DNA of 64,000 nt, taken from the NCBI RefSeq assembly GCF_000745425.1, contig NZ_JQJH01000013.1, positions 1 to 64,000 on the forward strand, read 5' to 3'. The translations under genes were made by a program, and so were the position numbers. The first letter of the stretch is position 1. Every line of letters starts with the position of its first letter. Origin of the DNA: Beijerinckia mobilis. Its GTDB lineage: Bacteria; Pseudomonadota; Alphaproteobacteria; Rhizobiales; Beijerinckiaceae. Below the pieces are notes generated by a model. That model was not told the DNA's origin. It worked only from the letters and a program-made list of their open reading frames with translations, and ran no database searches. Positions 28,499 to 38,760 of this stretch are shown one piece after another.

Positions 28499-30283
28499 AT
28501 GGCGCGATCTGGGACATGTCGCTTCCTCATGCGGATCGGCCTGATGGTTGCCGTGTCGTTTGCGGTCCACCCGGGCTTCGCCCAGGACCAACTCGTGCGG
28601 AGTTTTCGCATTGGCGCCGATACGGCCTCCGTCGGCGTCATCGAGGCAAGTCCTGATACGGAAATCGAAGGCCCGCAAGCGCTTTATTCCGGCGAGGAGG
28701 GCGAAATCTACCTGCTCGACCAGGTCAATAGCCGCGTACTCCGCTTCGACCCACGCAAATCCACAGGGCTCACGCGGTCGCTCACCTTGCCGGATGATAT
28801 TCGCCCCACCGATCTCGTCGTTGTCAAGGACACGATCTACGTCTGGGACGGTGAGCCGCGTGCCTTGCAGCCGGTTGGCTCCGACGACGCACCAACCCGC
28901 AGCCTCGCCATCACCCGGAGCCTAAGCGCCGTGGACGAGGCGATCCTCTCGACTTTTGCCCAAATGGGCTCAGCGACAACTGAGGCTGCACCCGGGGCCA
29001 CAAATGAGGCCGAGACGGATGAGGAAGCAACGCGCAGTCTCAGCAGTCTCAATAGCGGCAAGGCCCTCGGGCGCTCACGGCAGATCATCGCCTCGCACGG
29101 GCGCGGCCGGATCATCGCGGACATCGCCCCGGTCAAAACGTCGGGCGTTTTGATCACCTTGCGAACGAACGGGGGAGAATCGCTCGGAAAACTCAAAATG
29201 CAGGTACGTAGCCGCATCGGCTCCGTCGAGGTTCTGGACATCGACCGCTCGGGCCGCGTCTTCGTGCTTGGCGAAAATATTCCGGTCAATATGACCGGCG
29301 GCCCTTCGGTCTTTGTTGCGCGCTATGCTGCGACCGGCGCTCTGGAAGGAGTGTACGAACTGCCGCTCGATAGGCAAATCGGTCTGTCACGGCGTTTTGT
29401 CACGGTGTCTCCCGAAGGCGAAGTCTATTTTCTGCGCACGCGCAAAGGCTCCGCCGATCTGCTTGGCGTCGGCTTTCAGAGGTTGAAGGACGGGCAGGTC
29501 ATCGATCTCGAGCCGAGCGATCCATCCACCTCCTTCGGCCTGAGCGAATTCGCGCGGCGCAAGGGGGCCTCGGCGGCGGTGCGCCCCCTCGACCGGGCTC
29601 AAGTCGTACAGACCGCCATGCAATTCGCCAACGCACGGTGGCACGTCAGTAGCGGTGCCTATGGGCGCGATCCAGACGCGGCCTGCAACGGCTTCGCGCG
29701 GGTGCGACGGCCCGGCTACTTGCACGACAAGCTTGGCCAGGAGGTTATCGGCATCCCCTATTGCTGGGGCTGCCATGGTTCGCTCTCACGCATTGCCATA
29801 GCGCTCACCGCCGGCCAGCTCGCCGGCAATGTCTGCACGCGTAATGATCCGCGATCAGATGTGGTTGGTGTCGACTGCTCGGCCTTCGTCAGTGCCAGCT
29901 GGGGGCTCGCAACCCATTTTACCACGCTCGCCATTCCCTCGATCACGCGCGAGCTTTCAAACCCTTTTGACCTTCTCCCGGGGGATGCGCTGAACAAGGC
30001 GGGTTCTCATGTGATGCTTTTTCTGCGCTTTACACCCGACCGGCGCATTGAGATCGTCGAATCGTCTACCGGCGGCTGCAATGGCAGGGTTTGCCGTAAC
30101 ATCTATCCGCTCGGTTCACTGCTCGCGCGCGGCTATCGGCCGGTGCGGTTTCGTGGCCTCCTGAACGACATGAGTGCACCTGTGCCTGTCGCGGCGGCGC
30201 TCTCCGGCGCGCCCAACGGCCAGACGCAGGAGGCGGAGACCTCCGCCGCACCGAAGATAGCCAAGCAACTACACCGACGGTGA
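28499..30283 (+). CDS. exported beta-propeller/NlpC-P60-like protein in the T6SS locus
   Basis: A 594-residue protein with a Sec-type signal peptide (about 1-29). The region from 45 to 390 has propeller-like repeats (GEIYLLDQVNSRVLRFDP; VLDIDRSGRVFVLGE; SPEGEVYFLRTR). The C-terminal 170 residues look like NlpC/P60: IGIPYCWGC precedes VDCSAFVSA (Cys460), and GSHVMLF gives His504. So a papain-like peptidoglycan hydrolase is likely in the periplasm. AGGGGGA precedes ATG 28499. Because it has a signal peptide it is more likely a cell-wall remodelling factor that opens peptidoglycan for the T6SS than an injected effector. That role is inference. Confidence 0.75.
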   Translation: MARSGTCRFLMRIGLMVAVSFAVHPGFAQDQLVRSFRIGADTASVGVIEASPDTEIEGPQALYSGEEGEIYLLDQVNSRVLRFDPRKSTGLTRSLTLPDDIRPTDLVVVKDTIYVWDGEPRALQPVGSDDAPTRSLAITRSLSAVDEAILSTFAQMGSATTEAAPGATNEAETDEEATRSLSSLNSGKALGRSRQIIASHGRGRIIADIAPVKTSGVLITLRTNGGESLGKLKMQVRSRIGSVEVLDIDRSGRVFVLGENIPVNMTGGPSVFVARYAATGALEGVYELPLDRQIGLSRRFVTVSPEGEVYFLRTRKGSADLLGVGFQRLKDGQVIDLEPSDPSTSFGLSEFARRKGASAAVRPLDRAQVVQTAMQFANARWHVSSGAYGRDPDAACNGFARVRRPGYLHDKLGQEVIGIPYCWGCHGSLSRIAIALTAGQLAGNVCTRNDPRSDVVGVDCSAFVSASWGLATHFTTLAIPSITRELSNPFDLLPGDALNKAGSHVMLFLRFTPDRRIEIVESSTGGCNGRVCRNIYPLGSLLARGYRPVRFRGLLNDMSAPVPVAAALSGAPNGQTQEAETSAAPKIAKQLHRR

Positions 30284-30446
30284 GGCATTGATGATCGTCT
30301 CATCCGGGATGGCCTCTCGGCCGGAATGTGTGCAATGGCCAGTGAGTGCTGGTAAGAAAATCATGATTTCAAGCCCGATAGTATTCATATGAAAAATTTG
30401 TTACGCCTCCCTGTCGCGCCACAGTTTCCTGTCGCGGAGCATTAAA

Positions 30447-32558
30447 ATGGTCGTCAGCAAGAATGTTCTCATAGCCGCTGGAATCATTTGGATTGCGCTG
30501 TGCCTTAGCGCCTTTCAGACGACAGGGGCAGCGGATGACGATCTCGAGCTATGTAATCATTCGCTGGTCAATCCTGACGCAGGCATCCCTGCCTGCACAC
30601 GCCTCATCGACAGCGCGAAAGACAAGGCCTCTCTTTCTGACTTTTACAATAATCGCGGCGTTGCGCGCATTCAGAAAGGGGATCTCGAAAGCGCGATCAA
30701 GGATTTTACCAGTGTGCTCGACCGCAATCCAAATTCAATCGATGCGTTTAAGAACCGTGGCCTCGCTCATCAAATTCAAGGCGATTATGAGGGTGCTCTT
30801 GCCGATTATAATCGGGCGATCCGGCTCGACAAAAAAACACCCAGTCTTTTCAATGCACGCGGTACAGCTTTGTTTGGTATGGAACAATATGATTTGGCAA
30901 TTGCCGATTATGATAAGGCGATCAAGCTCGATGGTAAATTTGCCAACGCCTTCTACAATCGTGGCCAGGCACGCTATCTTAAAAGACATTTTGATCGTTC
31001 CATCGCCGATTTCGATGAATTCATCAAGCTTACACCGAATGATCCCAAGGGCTATATTCAACGTGCGGATGCCCGCATTCAGCGTGGCGACTCTGAGGGG
31101 GCAATCCGCGATTACGACGCCGCAATAGAGGTCGATCCCAAGAATAACGAGGCCTACAGCCATCGTGGCGAAGCTTACCGGCTGCTCGGTGAACTTGGAA
31201 AGTCCATAACCGACCATGATAACGCGATTGAGCTCAATGCTACTCCCGAAGCCTATGTCAATCGCGCACTTGTCCTGGCTGATCAAGGCAAGCTCTCTGC
31301 AGCCATTGCCGACTGCGATGAAGCCATTTTGCTGAAACCAAGATATGACCTCGCCTATGCCACTCGGGGAAAGATCCGCCGGCTTGCAGGGGATATCAAT
31401 GGCTCTTTGAATGATCTCAACAAAGCTTTGACACTTAATCCACACTCGGTTGTCGGCTTGAGTTTTCGAGGCGACACCTATCGCGCAAGGGGCGAGGCTC
31501 AGCGTGCGATCACCGACCTTGATGAAGCGTTGCGTCTCACACCCGATTTCGTCGCGGCATATGTCAGTCGCGGCCAAGCCTATGAAATGATGGGGGCAAT
31601 CGCGAAAGCAAAGGCCGATTTTGAACAAGCCATCAAACTGCCGAACACTGTCGATGGCGGTCTTGTCAAGCCGGCTCAGGAAACAGCGCGAGCCCGCCTC
31701 GCCGATCTCGCCAAAATGGAAGAGAGAAAGGTGAAATCGGCAGAGCGGCTAGCGCTAAAGAATGAGGGCGACGTGCATGCACAAAAGGTTGCCGAAGCGT
31801 CATCGAAGGAAACTGTCGAGCCCGTAGCAAAGCTCGTACCAGCTGCCATTGCACCAGTTGAAAATCGGGTTGCTCTCGTAATCGGTAATTCCAACTATCG
31901 CGAAGTTACGGCCTTGCCAAACCCGCGGCGCGATGCCGATGCCGTTGCTTCAGCCTTGCGCCAGGTCGGCTTTAAAACCGTCCAAATTGAACATGATCTG
32001 ACGCGTGAGAAATTTATCAACGCCTTACGTGTTTTTGCCGAAAAGGTGGAAACTGCCGATTGGGCCGTGATCTATTACGCTGGGCACGGCCTTGAGATAG
32101 GCGGAGTGAATTATCTTGTCCCGACCGATGCCAAACTTAGAAGCGACCGGGATGTCCAGGATGAGGCGGTGACACTCGAACGCGTCCTCTTTACAACCGA
32201 AGTGGCTAAAAAACTTCGTCTCATCATTCTCGACGCCTGCCGCGACAATCCCTTCCTGGTCAGAATGCAGAAAACCATGGCCTCGCGCTCAATTGGGCGT
32301 GGCCTTGCCCGGGTAGAGCCTGATAGGGGCACTTTGGTGGTCTATTCCGCTCGCGATGGACAAGTCGCGCAAGATGGTGATGGTCAGCACAGCCCTTTCA
32401 CTCAGGCTTTCCTTGATAATGTCGTCAAACCGAAACTTGAAATCGACATGATGTTCCGGCGTGTGCGTGATGAAGTAATAACGGCGACCAATTCCCGGCA
32501 GGAACCGTTTAAATACGGATCTTTGCCAGGCGACGATTTTTATTTCATCGCGAAATAG
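30447..32558 (+). CDS. exported TPR-caspase-like (peptidase C14) protein
   Basis: A 703-residue protein. A signal peptide (about 1-29) is followed by about ten tetratricopeptide repeats between residues 42 and 410 (for example NNRGVARIQKGDLESAIKDF). The caspase-like p20 domain begins near 472 (NRVALVIGNSNY). Catalytic His547 is in YYAGHG and catalytic Cys598 is in ILDACRDNPF; both are intact. GGAG is seven bases before ATG 30447. Caspase-like proteases of this kind cut after Arg/Lys or Asp in proteins. It lies 163 bp after the NlpC/P60 gene and may be co-expressed or have its own promoter. A T6SS link is positional only. Confidence 0.85.
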   Translation: MVVSKNVLIAAGIIWIALCLSAFQTTGAADDDLELCNHSLVNPDAGIPACTRLIDSAKDKASLSDFYNNRGVARIQKGDLESAIKDFTSVLDRNPNSIDAFKNRGLAHQIQGDYEGALADYNRAIRLDKKTPSLFNARGTALFGMEQYDLAIADYDKAIKLDGKFANAFYNRGQARYLKRHFDRSIADFDEFIKLTPNDPKGYIQRADARIQRGDSEGAIRDYDAAIEVDPKNNEAYSHRGEAYRLLGELGKSITDHDNAIELNATPEAYVNRALVLADQGKLSAAIADCDEAILLKPRYDLAYATRGKIRRLAGDINGSLNDLNKALTLNPHSVVGLSFRGDTYRARGEAQRAITDLDEALRLTPDFVAAYVSRGQAYEMMGAIAKAKADFEQAIKLPNTVDGGLVKPAQETARARLADLAKMEERKVKSAERLALKNEGDVHAQKVAEASSKETVEPVAKLVPAAIAPVENRVALVIGNSNYREVTALPNPRRDADAVASALRQVGFKTVQIEHDLTREKFINALRVFAEKVETADWAVIYYAGHGLEIGGVNYLVPTDAKLRSDRDVQDEAVTLERVLFTTEVAKKLRLIILDACRDNPFLVRMQKTMASRSIGRGLARVEPDRGTLVVYSARDGQVAQDGDGQHSPFTQAFLDNVVKPKLEIDMMFRRVRDEVITATNSRQEPFKYGSLPGDDFYFIAK

Positions 32559-32561
32559 GAG

Positions 32562-32590
32562 TTGGTGCATGAATATGCTGGAGGTTGTGT
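32562..32590 (+). repeat. 29-bp direct repeat, left copy
   Basis: TTGGTGCATGAATATGCTGG plus the following nine bases. The same sequence, with one extra A, is at 36899-36928 in the same orientation. The left copy begins three bases after the stop of the TPR-caspase gene. The pair brackets the IS-rich region, so it may mark the end of a lost mobile element or a recombination joint. Confidence 0.75.
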
Positions 32591-32626
32591 CTGCACGGAT
32601 TTCGTTGACTCAGAACCCCGCCAACG

Positions 32627-33457
32627 AGCTCTGGTGCAAAAAGCGGAAACGGGGCATATTGGCGGCCAATTAGGCCTGCGAGACGACCAGTATATTGAGC
32701 ATTGATGATCTTTTCAAAGGCCGCCATTTTGACCGGGAGATCATTATCCTCTGCGTTCGATGGTATCTTCGGTTCAAGCTCAGCTTCCGCGATTTGGTGG
32801 AAATGATGGCTGAACGCGGGATTTCGCTGGCGCATACGACGATCATGCGCTGGATCCAATGTTACGTCCCGGAGTTCGAAAAGCGCTGGAACCGCTTCGC
32901 ATGCCGGGCCGGTGCCTCCTGGCGTGTCGATGAGACCTATGTGAAGATCAAAGGAAAGTGGACCTATCTTTATCGTGCGGTTGATAAAGAAGGAAAGACC
33001 GTTGATTTCCTCCTGCGTGCCAAGCGGGATATCGCGGCCGCAAAGGCGTTTTTTCGGAAGGCTTTCAAGAGCCAAGGTAGGCTGCCAGAAAAGATCACGC
33101 TGGACGGCTATCAAGCCTCGCATCGGGCGGCCCGCGAGTTTCTCAACGAGCATCAAGGCGGTGAACGGACCAAAATTCGGTCTTCAAAATACTTGAACAA
33201 CATCATTGAGCAGGATCACCGGCCAGTCAAACTCCGCTTGGGCCCAATGCTTGGATTAAAACGGTTTTGGAGCGCGAAGATTACGATCGGCGGCATCGAA
33301 TTGATGCATCGGATTAGAAAGGGTCAATTCAAGATCGGCAAACTTCGGATCAAGGGCAAAACCGCGCCCGAAATTTGGAATGCTGTACTTGCTGCATGAG
33401 GCTGGTAGCATCCCAAAATGGCTTGCCACACCCAAGCCAATTATTTGCACCAGAACC
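32627..33457 (+). mobile_element. IS6-family insertion sequence, about 831 bp
   Basis: The element has one transposase gene and imperfect ends: CTCTGGTGCAAA on the left (32629-32640) and the inverted TTTGCACCAGAACC on the right (33444-33457). Its size fits IS6/IS26-type elements. The right end lies inside an IS481-type transposase gene, cutting it after the HGIS codons. The left flank does not continue that gene, so an IS6-type adjacent deletion probably removed the rest. Confidence 0.8.
32695..33399 (+). CDS. IS6-family transposase
   Basis: A 234-residue transposase with TTG as the likely start at 32695. It has the HTH-like opening (FRDLVEMMAERGISLAHTTI) and the DDE catalytic core: VDETYVKIKGKWTYLYRA (Asp), ITLDGYQASH (Asp) and NNIIEQDHR (Glu). 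Length matches IS6 transposases, which act by replicative or co-integrate transposition and often delete neighbouring DNA. The frame is intact, so it is probably active. Confidence 0.93.
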   Translation: MSIDDLFKGRHFDREIIILCVRWYLRFKLSFRDLVEMMAERGISLAHTTIMRWIQCYVPEFEKRWNRFACRAGASWRVDETYVKIKGKWTYLYRAVDKEGKTVDFLLRAKRDIAAAKAFFRKAFKSQGRLPEKITLDGYQASHRAAREFLNEHQGGERTKIRSSKYLNNIIEQDHRPVKLRLGPMLGLKRFWSAKITIGGIELMHRIRKGQFKIGKLRIKGKTAPEIWNAVLAA

Positions 33458-33690
33458 GGAGATGCCATGGCGCTGCAGGCAGCGGTGCAGCGATGATCGC
33501 GTCAGATGCGGGATCGTCGGCTGCAGCGCATAAAGGCAATCATCAAGGGGCAAGAGCGTATAGCGCCTGAAGGCGACAATGATCGCCTCTTCTTCGATCG
33601 ACAGAACCGTGGACTTCGGTTCCTTGGGACCCGTCGGAAGATCAGAGACCGAAACCCGCTTCTTCCATTTGGCGACGGTCTTCTGGTTGA

Positions 33691-34890
<1,200 letters not shown>

Positions 34891-34984
34891 CTCCGTCGTT
34901 GTGGCGCGGCCGTGAAGAACTTGTGCCATAGTGCATCCTTCCATTCTGCCGAAAGAATTGCACCATCAAAGGCCGGGATCAAAC

Positions 34985-35032
34985 ACCTAATTGGCCGCCA
35001 ATATGCCCCGTTTCCGCTTTTTGCACCAGCGC
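34985..35032 (-). mobile_element. solo IS6 terminal fragment (about 45 bp), inverted
   Basis: On the minus strand this reads CTGGTGCAAAAAGCGGAAAC and then continues identically to the left end of the IS6 element at 32631 for about 45 bases, after which identity stops at ...CCAATTAGG. It is adjacent to the 5' flank of the IS481 gene, whose minus-strand boundary begins TGTTTGATCC. So an older IS6 copy was probably cut by IS481 insertion or by deletion. Confidence 0.8.
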
Positions 35033-35034
35033 CA

Positions 35035-35220
35035 CGTCCAGCTCCTTGTTCGACGCGAGATCCATATAAAGGGTTCCAGTCGAAATCCGCTTGTATTGTG
35101 GCCGTTCGAAATGCGCCATTCGTTGTTCATCCCGAGAAGGATTCACGCATCCAGGCTAACTTTGCAGTGCTTTCCAGCTATTCGCGAGACGCCAAGGAGG
35201 TTTTGCAACCAGTCAACTAA
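35035..35220 (+). pseudogene. 3' remnant of an unidentified gene
   Basis: An open frame ending at 35220 starts right after the IS6 fragment and gives about 60 residues with protein-like composition (CIVAVRNAPFVVHPEKDSRI, then FAVLSSYSRDAKEVLQPVN). No start or ribosome binding site is visible, so it looks like the C-terminal end of a gene cut by the insertion sequences. I do not recognise the family. Its stop overlaps the stop of the convergent autotransporter gene by four bases. Confidence 0.4.
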
Positions 35221-36746
35221 AACTCGTAGCGGATACCTGCTCTGCCGCCGGTACCAAATAGGCCTTTGCCGCCATAAACGTCACCAAGAACGAAGGAACT
35301 TAGCCCTTGGCCGAAGTCTATATTGAAGGCTAGGGTTCCCCGTCCACGCACTTGACCTCTATCGGCATTGGCCAGGATATTGTTGCCGTTATATGCGGCA
35401 CCGGGGATAAATCCACCATTGATGGCTACGTCATCATAGGCAAGTCCGGTCAAGGTCGTCTTGATCAAGATGTTATCATAGGTGGAGACCGTGCCGATGC
35501 GTGCTCCACCTTGCACCGTTACTTGGTTCCCATTCTGGAGGCCGAGGTCGGCGGCACCGCTGCCATAGTCGAGTGCGATGAATTGCGCACCGACCGTCGG
35601 CTCAACCCAGAAATTTGGATTCAGGTCGAAACGGTAATTGAGATTGGCCACAACCGAGGTGTTCAAGAGGCTCGTCGAACCAAAGCCGGTGGCGGTTAAA
35701 TTGAAGGGGCCGGCAGGACCGGCAAAGGCAAGGTTATCCGTGAAGGTCTGATTGAGTCTCAAGAGATCGAACTTCACGAGAAGATCCGCCGAGAAGCCGC
35801 CAGAGAAATAGGTAGCATAAGCGCCGAGCGTCGGCCCTGCCAGCTGCGCGGTGAGATGGCTGAAGCCGTTGCCGACGACACTCGGATTGGTCGAAAACTG
35901 CTGCGTATTGAGTGTCAGATTTGATGAGACATGCCCAACAAGGATGCCAATAATCGCGCCATCTGTTGGAGTGAAGAGGCCATGTGTCGTGACGTCGAGA
36001 CCCGCCTGGAACCCGATCGTGCCGACCCGGCTTTGCACGTAAGTATCGAGCGGGACGGGGGCACCGCTATTGAAATCGGGCCCGTTGATACTTGTAAGAC
36101 CATTCGCATCGCGCTTTTCATAGACGCCGAAAACCTGACCCCACACACCATAACGCAACGGCGCCTCGATCGGTGTGGGAACGAAAGTAGGAGAAGGCGC
36201 TTCCTTGCGCACATAGGTCAGCTTGCGAGGGGCAGGTACCTCTGCTTTGGCGAGGGTGCTTTTCTTTGCCTTACTAGCGACACGCGGTTTAGCGGCCGGG
36301 GCGGGCGGTGGCGGTGCAATATCTTCGTTGACACGCGGCATGTTTGGCTCGCAAATGCCATTGACGCGCGAAAAGCCTGCGGCGCAGCGCTCACGTTCCT
36401 CATCACGCCGATTGGTGATTGAATTCCCGGCCTGACGCGTGGTCGAGAGGGTTGTGGATTGCGACAGCTCACTCAGGGCTTGGCTAGCGAGTGCTGCGCC
36501 GGAAAAGGCGGCTGGATCATCAACCCCTGCTACACCATTATTCGTGCATTGGCCGTTCTCCAATCGAACACCGGGATAGGCTTTGTAGCCTCTTGGCCAA
36601 TCAGATCCACTTGGAGCACTTTGAATGATTTGCTGTGAGCACAGCGAGCCCGCCTCGGCTGTGGAGGAAAAGCCCAGCCAGATTGCGCTACCAGCCAAAA
36701 GCGAGAAAATTATCTCAGTCGAACGAGTTGATCCAGAATCCCGCAT
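35217..36746 (-). CDS. autotransporter-type outer-membrane beta-barrel protein
   Basis: A 509-residue protein with a signal peptide (about 1-33, ending near STAEA). A passenger-like part (40-220) includes a Pro/Ala/Lys-rich linker. The C-terminal ~280 residues look like an autotransporter beta-domain: many alternating strands (WVEPTVGAQFIALDYGSG and similar) and a terminal AGIRYEF with the C-terminal Phe needed by the BAM machinery. It is likely secreted to the outer membrane. It is alone on its strand between insertion sequences and the integrative element. Confidence 0.8.
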   Translation of the reverse strand: MRDSGSTRSTEIIFSLLAGSAIWLGFSSTAEAGSLCSQQIIQSAPSGSDWPRGYKAYPGVRLENGQCTNNGVAGVDDPAAFSGAALASQALSELSQSTTLSTTRQAGNSITNRRDEERERCAAGFSRVNGICEPNMPRVNEDIAPPPPAPAAKPRVASKAKKSTLAKAEVPAPRKLTYVRKEAPSPTFVPTPIEAPLRYGVWGQVFGVYEKRDANGLTSINGPDFNSGAPVPLDTYVQSRVGTIGFQAGLDVTTHGLFTPTDGAIIGILVGHVSSNLTLNTQQFSTNPSVVGNGFSHLTAQLAGPTLGAYATYFSGGFSADLLVKFDLLRLNQTFTDNLAFAGPAGPFNLTATGFGSTSLLNTSVVANLNYRFDLNPNFWVEPTVGAQFIALDYGSGAADLGLQNGNQVTVQGGARIGTVSTYDNILIKTTLTGLAYDDVAINGGFIPGAAYNGNNILANADRGQVRGRGTLAFNIDFGQGLSSFVLGDVYGGKGLFGTGGRAGIRYEF

Positions 36747-36857
36747 TTCTCTGCTCTATTTAGTGAACTTATAGCTCATAACGTTTGTAGCTCATAACGA
36801 ATTCGTGATCTGTGCTAAATCCGCAACTATCATACAATAATTTTTATGCTTTCTCGC

Positions 36858-37406
36858 TCAACATGTGTCAAGATAACCCTGAACAATCGCGAACGAGCTT
36901 GGTGCATGAAATATGCTGGAGGTTGTGTGGCTTGATGGGGTACCCATTCGTCTGGTTTCCGCGATGATCAGTTCCTGCTCGCAACCTAAATCAAGGAAGA
37001 GGCGTCCCAAGATTTCCTGTCGATCGTTGCATGATGCAGTATGGCGCAGTGACGCGGGGTTTGAGTTCTTCTGGTGGTCTTCGCCGTTCCAGATCCAGAT
37101 ATTGGCGCGTTCGGTTGGTTGGATGCTGAGAAGCGGGCGGCCCGTAGCGATGGCAAGCGCCTCGGCGATCGGCGGAGAGGATTTGCCAATACCGCTGGGA
37201 GTAATTGTGGCCGAGGCATAGGCGCGAATCATATGACGGTCATAAAGCCATTGTCGCGTCGGTATCCGCCTCTGATCGATAGGAATGAAGGAGGTGGCCG
37301 TGATGGGTGGCTTTCCCATGCCTGGGTCCTGACCAGACAGGGATTCCACCGAGCGCAGATTTATACGTTTTTCGGCACCAAGGGAGGAGGAAAGGTGCTC
37401 CGTCAT
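36858..37406 (-). pseudogene. truncated AAA ATPase (RepA/primase-helicase-like) of an integrative element
   Basis: ATG 37406 has GGCGAGG upstream. The protein has RRIPTRQWLYDRHMIRAYAS, a P-loop-like TPSGIGKSS (Gly-Lys-Ser), and IWIWNGEDHQ, which match AAA_25/RepA-type ATPases of phages and integrative elements. After IWNGED the sequence is degenerate and then stops matching at the 30-bp direct repeat at 36899-36928. The Walker lysine is kept, but the C-terminal half is lost, so it is very probably non-functional. Confidence 0.7.
36899..36928 (+). repeat. 29/30-bp direct repeat, right copy
   Basis: Same as 32562-32590 except for one extra A in the GAAATATG run. It sits exactly where the AAA ATPase gene stops resembling its family, on the side towards the autotransporter gene, so the joint is at or next to this sequence. 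Confidence 0.75.
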
Positions 37407-37494
37407 GGAGCACCTCGCCAAGCGTAATTTTCAGGACCATAGGGCTGTGGTCGATGGGGCCTTCCTCTTTGATGAGATAGAGACGACGCTGTCT

Positions 37495-38178
37495 TCATGA
37501 AGCCAGCTCCGCGACCCAGGAAGGCAGGGCGGGATCAAGCTTGCGGCGCAAGCGAGCAAAACGACGGTAGCGCGGCCGTGCTGAAAGCCGATCACGAAAC
37601 CAGGTTGCCTGAAAAGGTTCAAGCCAATGCAACCCGGCGTCACGCCATTCGTCATGGGCACTCACGGCGAACCATGCCGCTGCTTCCAAGCAAGCGATCT
37701 CTTTGTCCGGCAGATGCTCAAGAGCGGCTGTTAGTATAGTCTGCAAGCCAAACGCGACAAACTCCGGAGGGATTTTCCAGTTTTTGGAGACGTTGAGATT
37801 GTCGGCGATGGTCTTCTCAAGCCATTTCGAGCGATCGAACCAGGTCGCTGTCTCAAGGAGACGATCGATCCACGCATCAGTTGGAATGCCGATTTCGATA
37901 CCGCCGGGCAATTCAGGTGTGGCTGGCTCACGTGGTCGCGGAAGAGGGATTTTCGGAATCATATGGCCTCCGACATCCCTCAAGTGCTCGGATGAGAGCC
38001 TGCCTTCGCGCGCGCAGATTTCCGCGAAGCGCTTTCGTTGCGCGGGATCATGAATCCCAAAAAGAATCGCCATGCCATCGGCGTTGAAAACATATCCATT
38101 GGGATCATGCCGATCCTGCCCTGGATAAATGTCAATGAGTAGTCCATAGGGCGATGGAAATTTCCCGATCGGTTTCAT
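37495..38178 (-). CDS. hypothetical protein of the integrative element
   Basis: A 227-residue protein that I do not recognise. GGGAGA precedes the ATG at 38178 by six bases; an ATG at 38184 lacks room for a binding site. No membrane span is seen. The C-terminal half (CLEAAAWFAVSAHDEWRDAG, WLEPFQATWFRDRL) is tryptophan-rich and helical. It lies between the small ORF and the truncated AAA gene, in the usual place of small accessory genes in such elements. Start overlaps the preceding stop. Confidence 0.55.
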   Translation of the reverse strand: MKPIGKFPSPYGLLIDIYPGQDRHDPNGYVFNADGMAILFGIHDPAQRKRFAEICAREGRLSSEHLRDVGGHMIPKIPLPRPREPATPELPGGIEIGIPTDAWIDRLLETATWFDRSKWLEKTIADNLNVSKNWKIPPEFVAFGLQTILTAALEHLPDKEIACLEAAAWFAVSAHDEWRDAGLHWLEPFQATWFRDRLSARPRYRRFARLRRKLDPALPSWVAELAS

Positions 38179-38381
38179 CGGCATTCTCCCGTCGGTGAGA
38201 AGGACGGCCGATGTGGCCTATGCTCCGAAGGGCGGCATCGCGTTCCGATCTGTTCCGCTTGCCCGCGGAGTGAAGTTTGACTATCTCCCGATATGTCGTG
38301 GGCTCCCCAGCAAACGACATATTCGGACCCGGCTTCGTGTTGGCGCACGATGGCCGGGTTTCTTCGTTCTGGCCTCATCAT
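38175..38381 (-). CDS. small hypothetical protein, coupled to the excisionase gene
   Basis: A 68-residue frame whose ATG follows the stop of the excisionase gene directly, with AGGAG about eight bases before it. The binding site supports translation. No motif is recognised. The composition is charged (EQIGTRCRPSEHRPHRPSF). It could be real or a fortuitous frame; the good start site is the main support. Confidence 0.45.
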   Translation of the reverse strand: MMRPERRNPAIVRQHEAGSEYVVCWGAHDISGDSQTSLRGQAEQIGTRCRPSEHRPHRPSFSPTGECR

Positions 38382-38597
38382 TCAAATTTCTCCTCTCGCT
38401 TTCTTCGAAATCCCCTCGCGTGCGGCGGATTTCGAAAGAAATATCTTGCGGCCCATTTTGAAGACCCCAGGGAGGTGCCCATTCGCGGCAAGGTGGTAGC
38501 CCTTGCTTGGCGGGATCCCATAGAAGGCGGCTATCTCGGCCATTCCTTCGAGAAGATCGTCAGCGGGAGAACATTGGTGGGAATTTGATAATTGCAT
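38382..38597 (-). CDS. excisionase-like (AlpA/MerR-type HTH) DNA-binding protein
   Basis: A 71-residue protein with the short winged-helix pattern of excisionases: MAEIAAFYGIPPSKGYHLAA, then GHLPGVFKMGRKIFLSK. Such proteins bind near att sites and direct the integrase towards excision, or act as activators. It is divergent from the regulator at 38761 and in the same module as the integrase. No ribosome binding site is clear, so the start is uncertain. Confidence 0.65.
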   Translation of the reverse strand: MQLSNSHQCSPADDLLEGMAEIAAFYGIPPSKGYHLAANGHLPGVFKMGRKIFLSKSAAREGISKKARGEI

Positions 38598-38612
38598 TGT
38601 AGGGAATGCCTC

Positions 38613-38645
38613 CTTAATGAGGAATGAGTTGTATTTCTCATTAAG
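38613..38645. promoter_or_regulatory. 9-bp inverted repeat, candidate operator
   Basis: CTTAATGAG at 38613-38621 and CTCATTAAG at 38637-38645 form perfect arms 15 bases apart in the AT-rich space between the divergent excisionase-like gene and the MerR-like regulator. Two-fold symmetric spaced arms suit binding by a dimeric regulator. No other function is supported. Confidence 0.45.
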
Positions 38646-38760
38646 AAGTAAGCTCTAGCTTGCGTCAATGGCAAATATTGGTAATTACTCATTTTTAAGT
38701 GGCTGCTGGTGGAAAGCATTTTCGATTCTTGCCGATCTTATACGGTTAAGGAGGCTCTTT

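Noticed and set aside
38132-38320. Alternative small minus-strand ORF overlapping 38175-38381
   Set aside because: The ATG lacks any binding site, unlike the competing frame at 38381.
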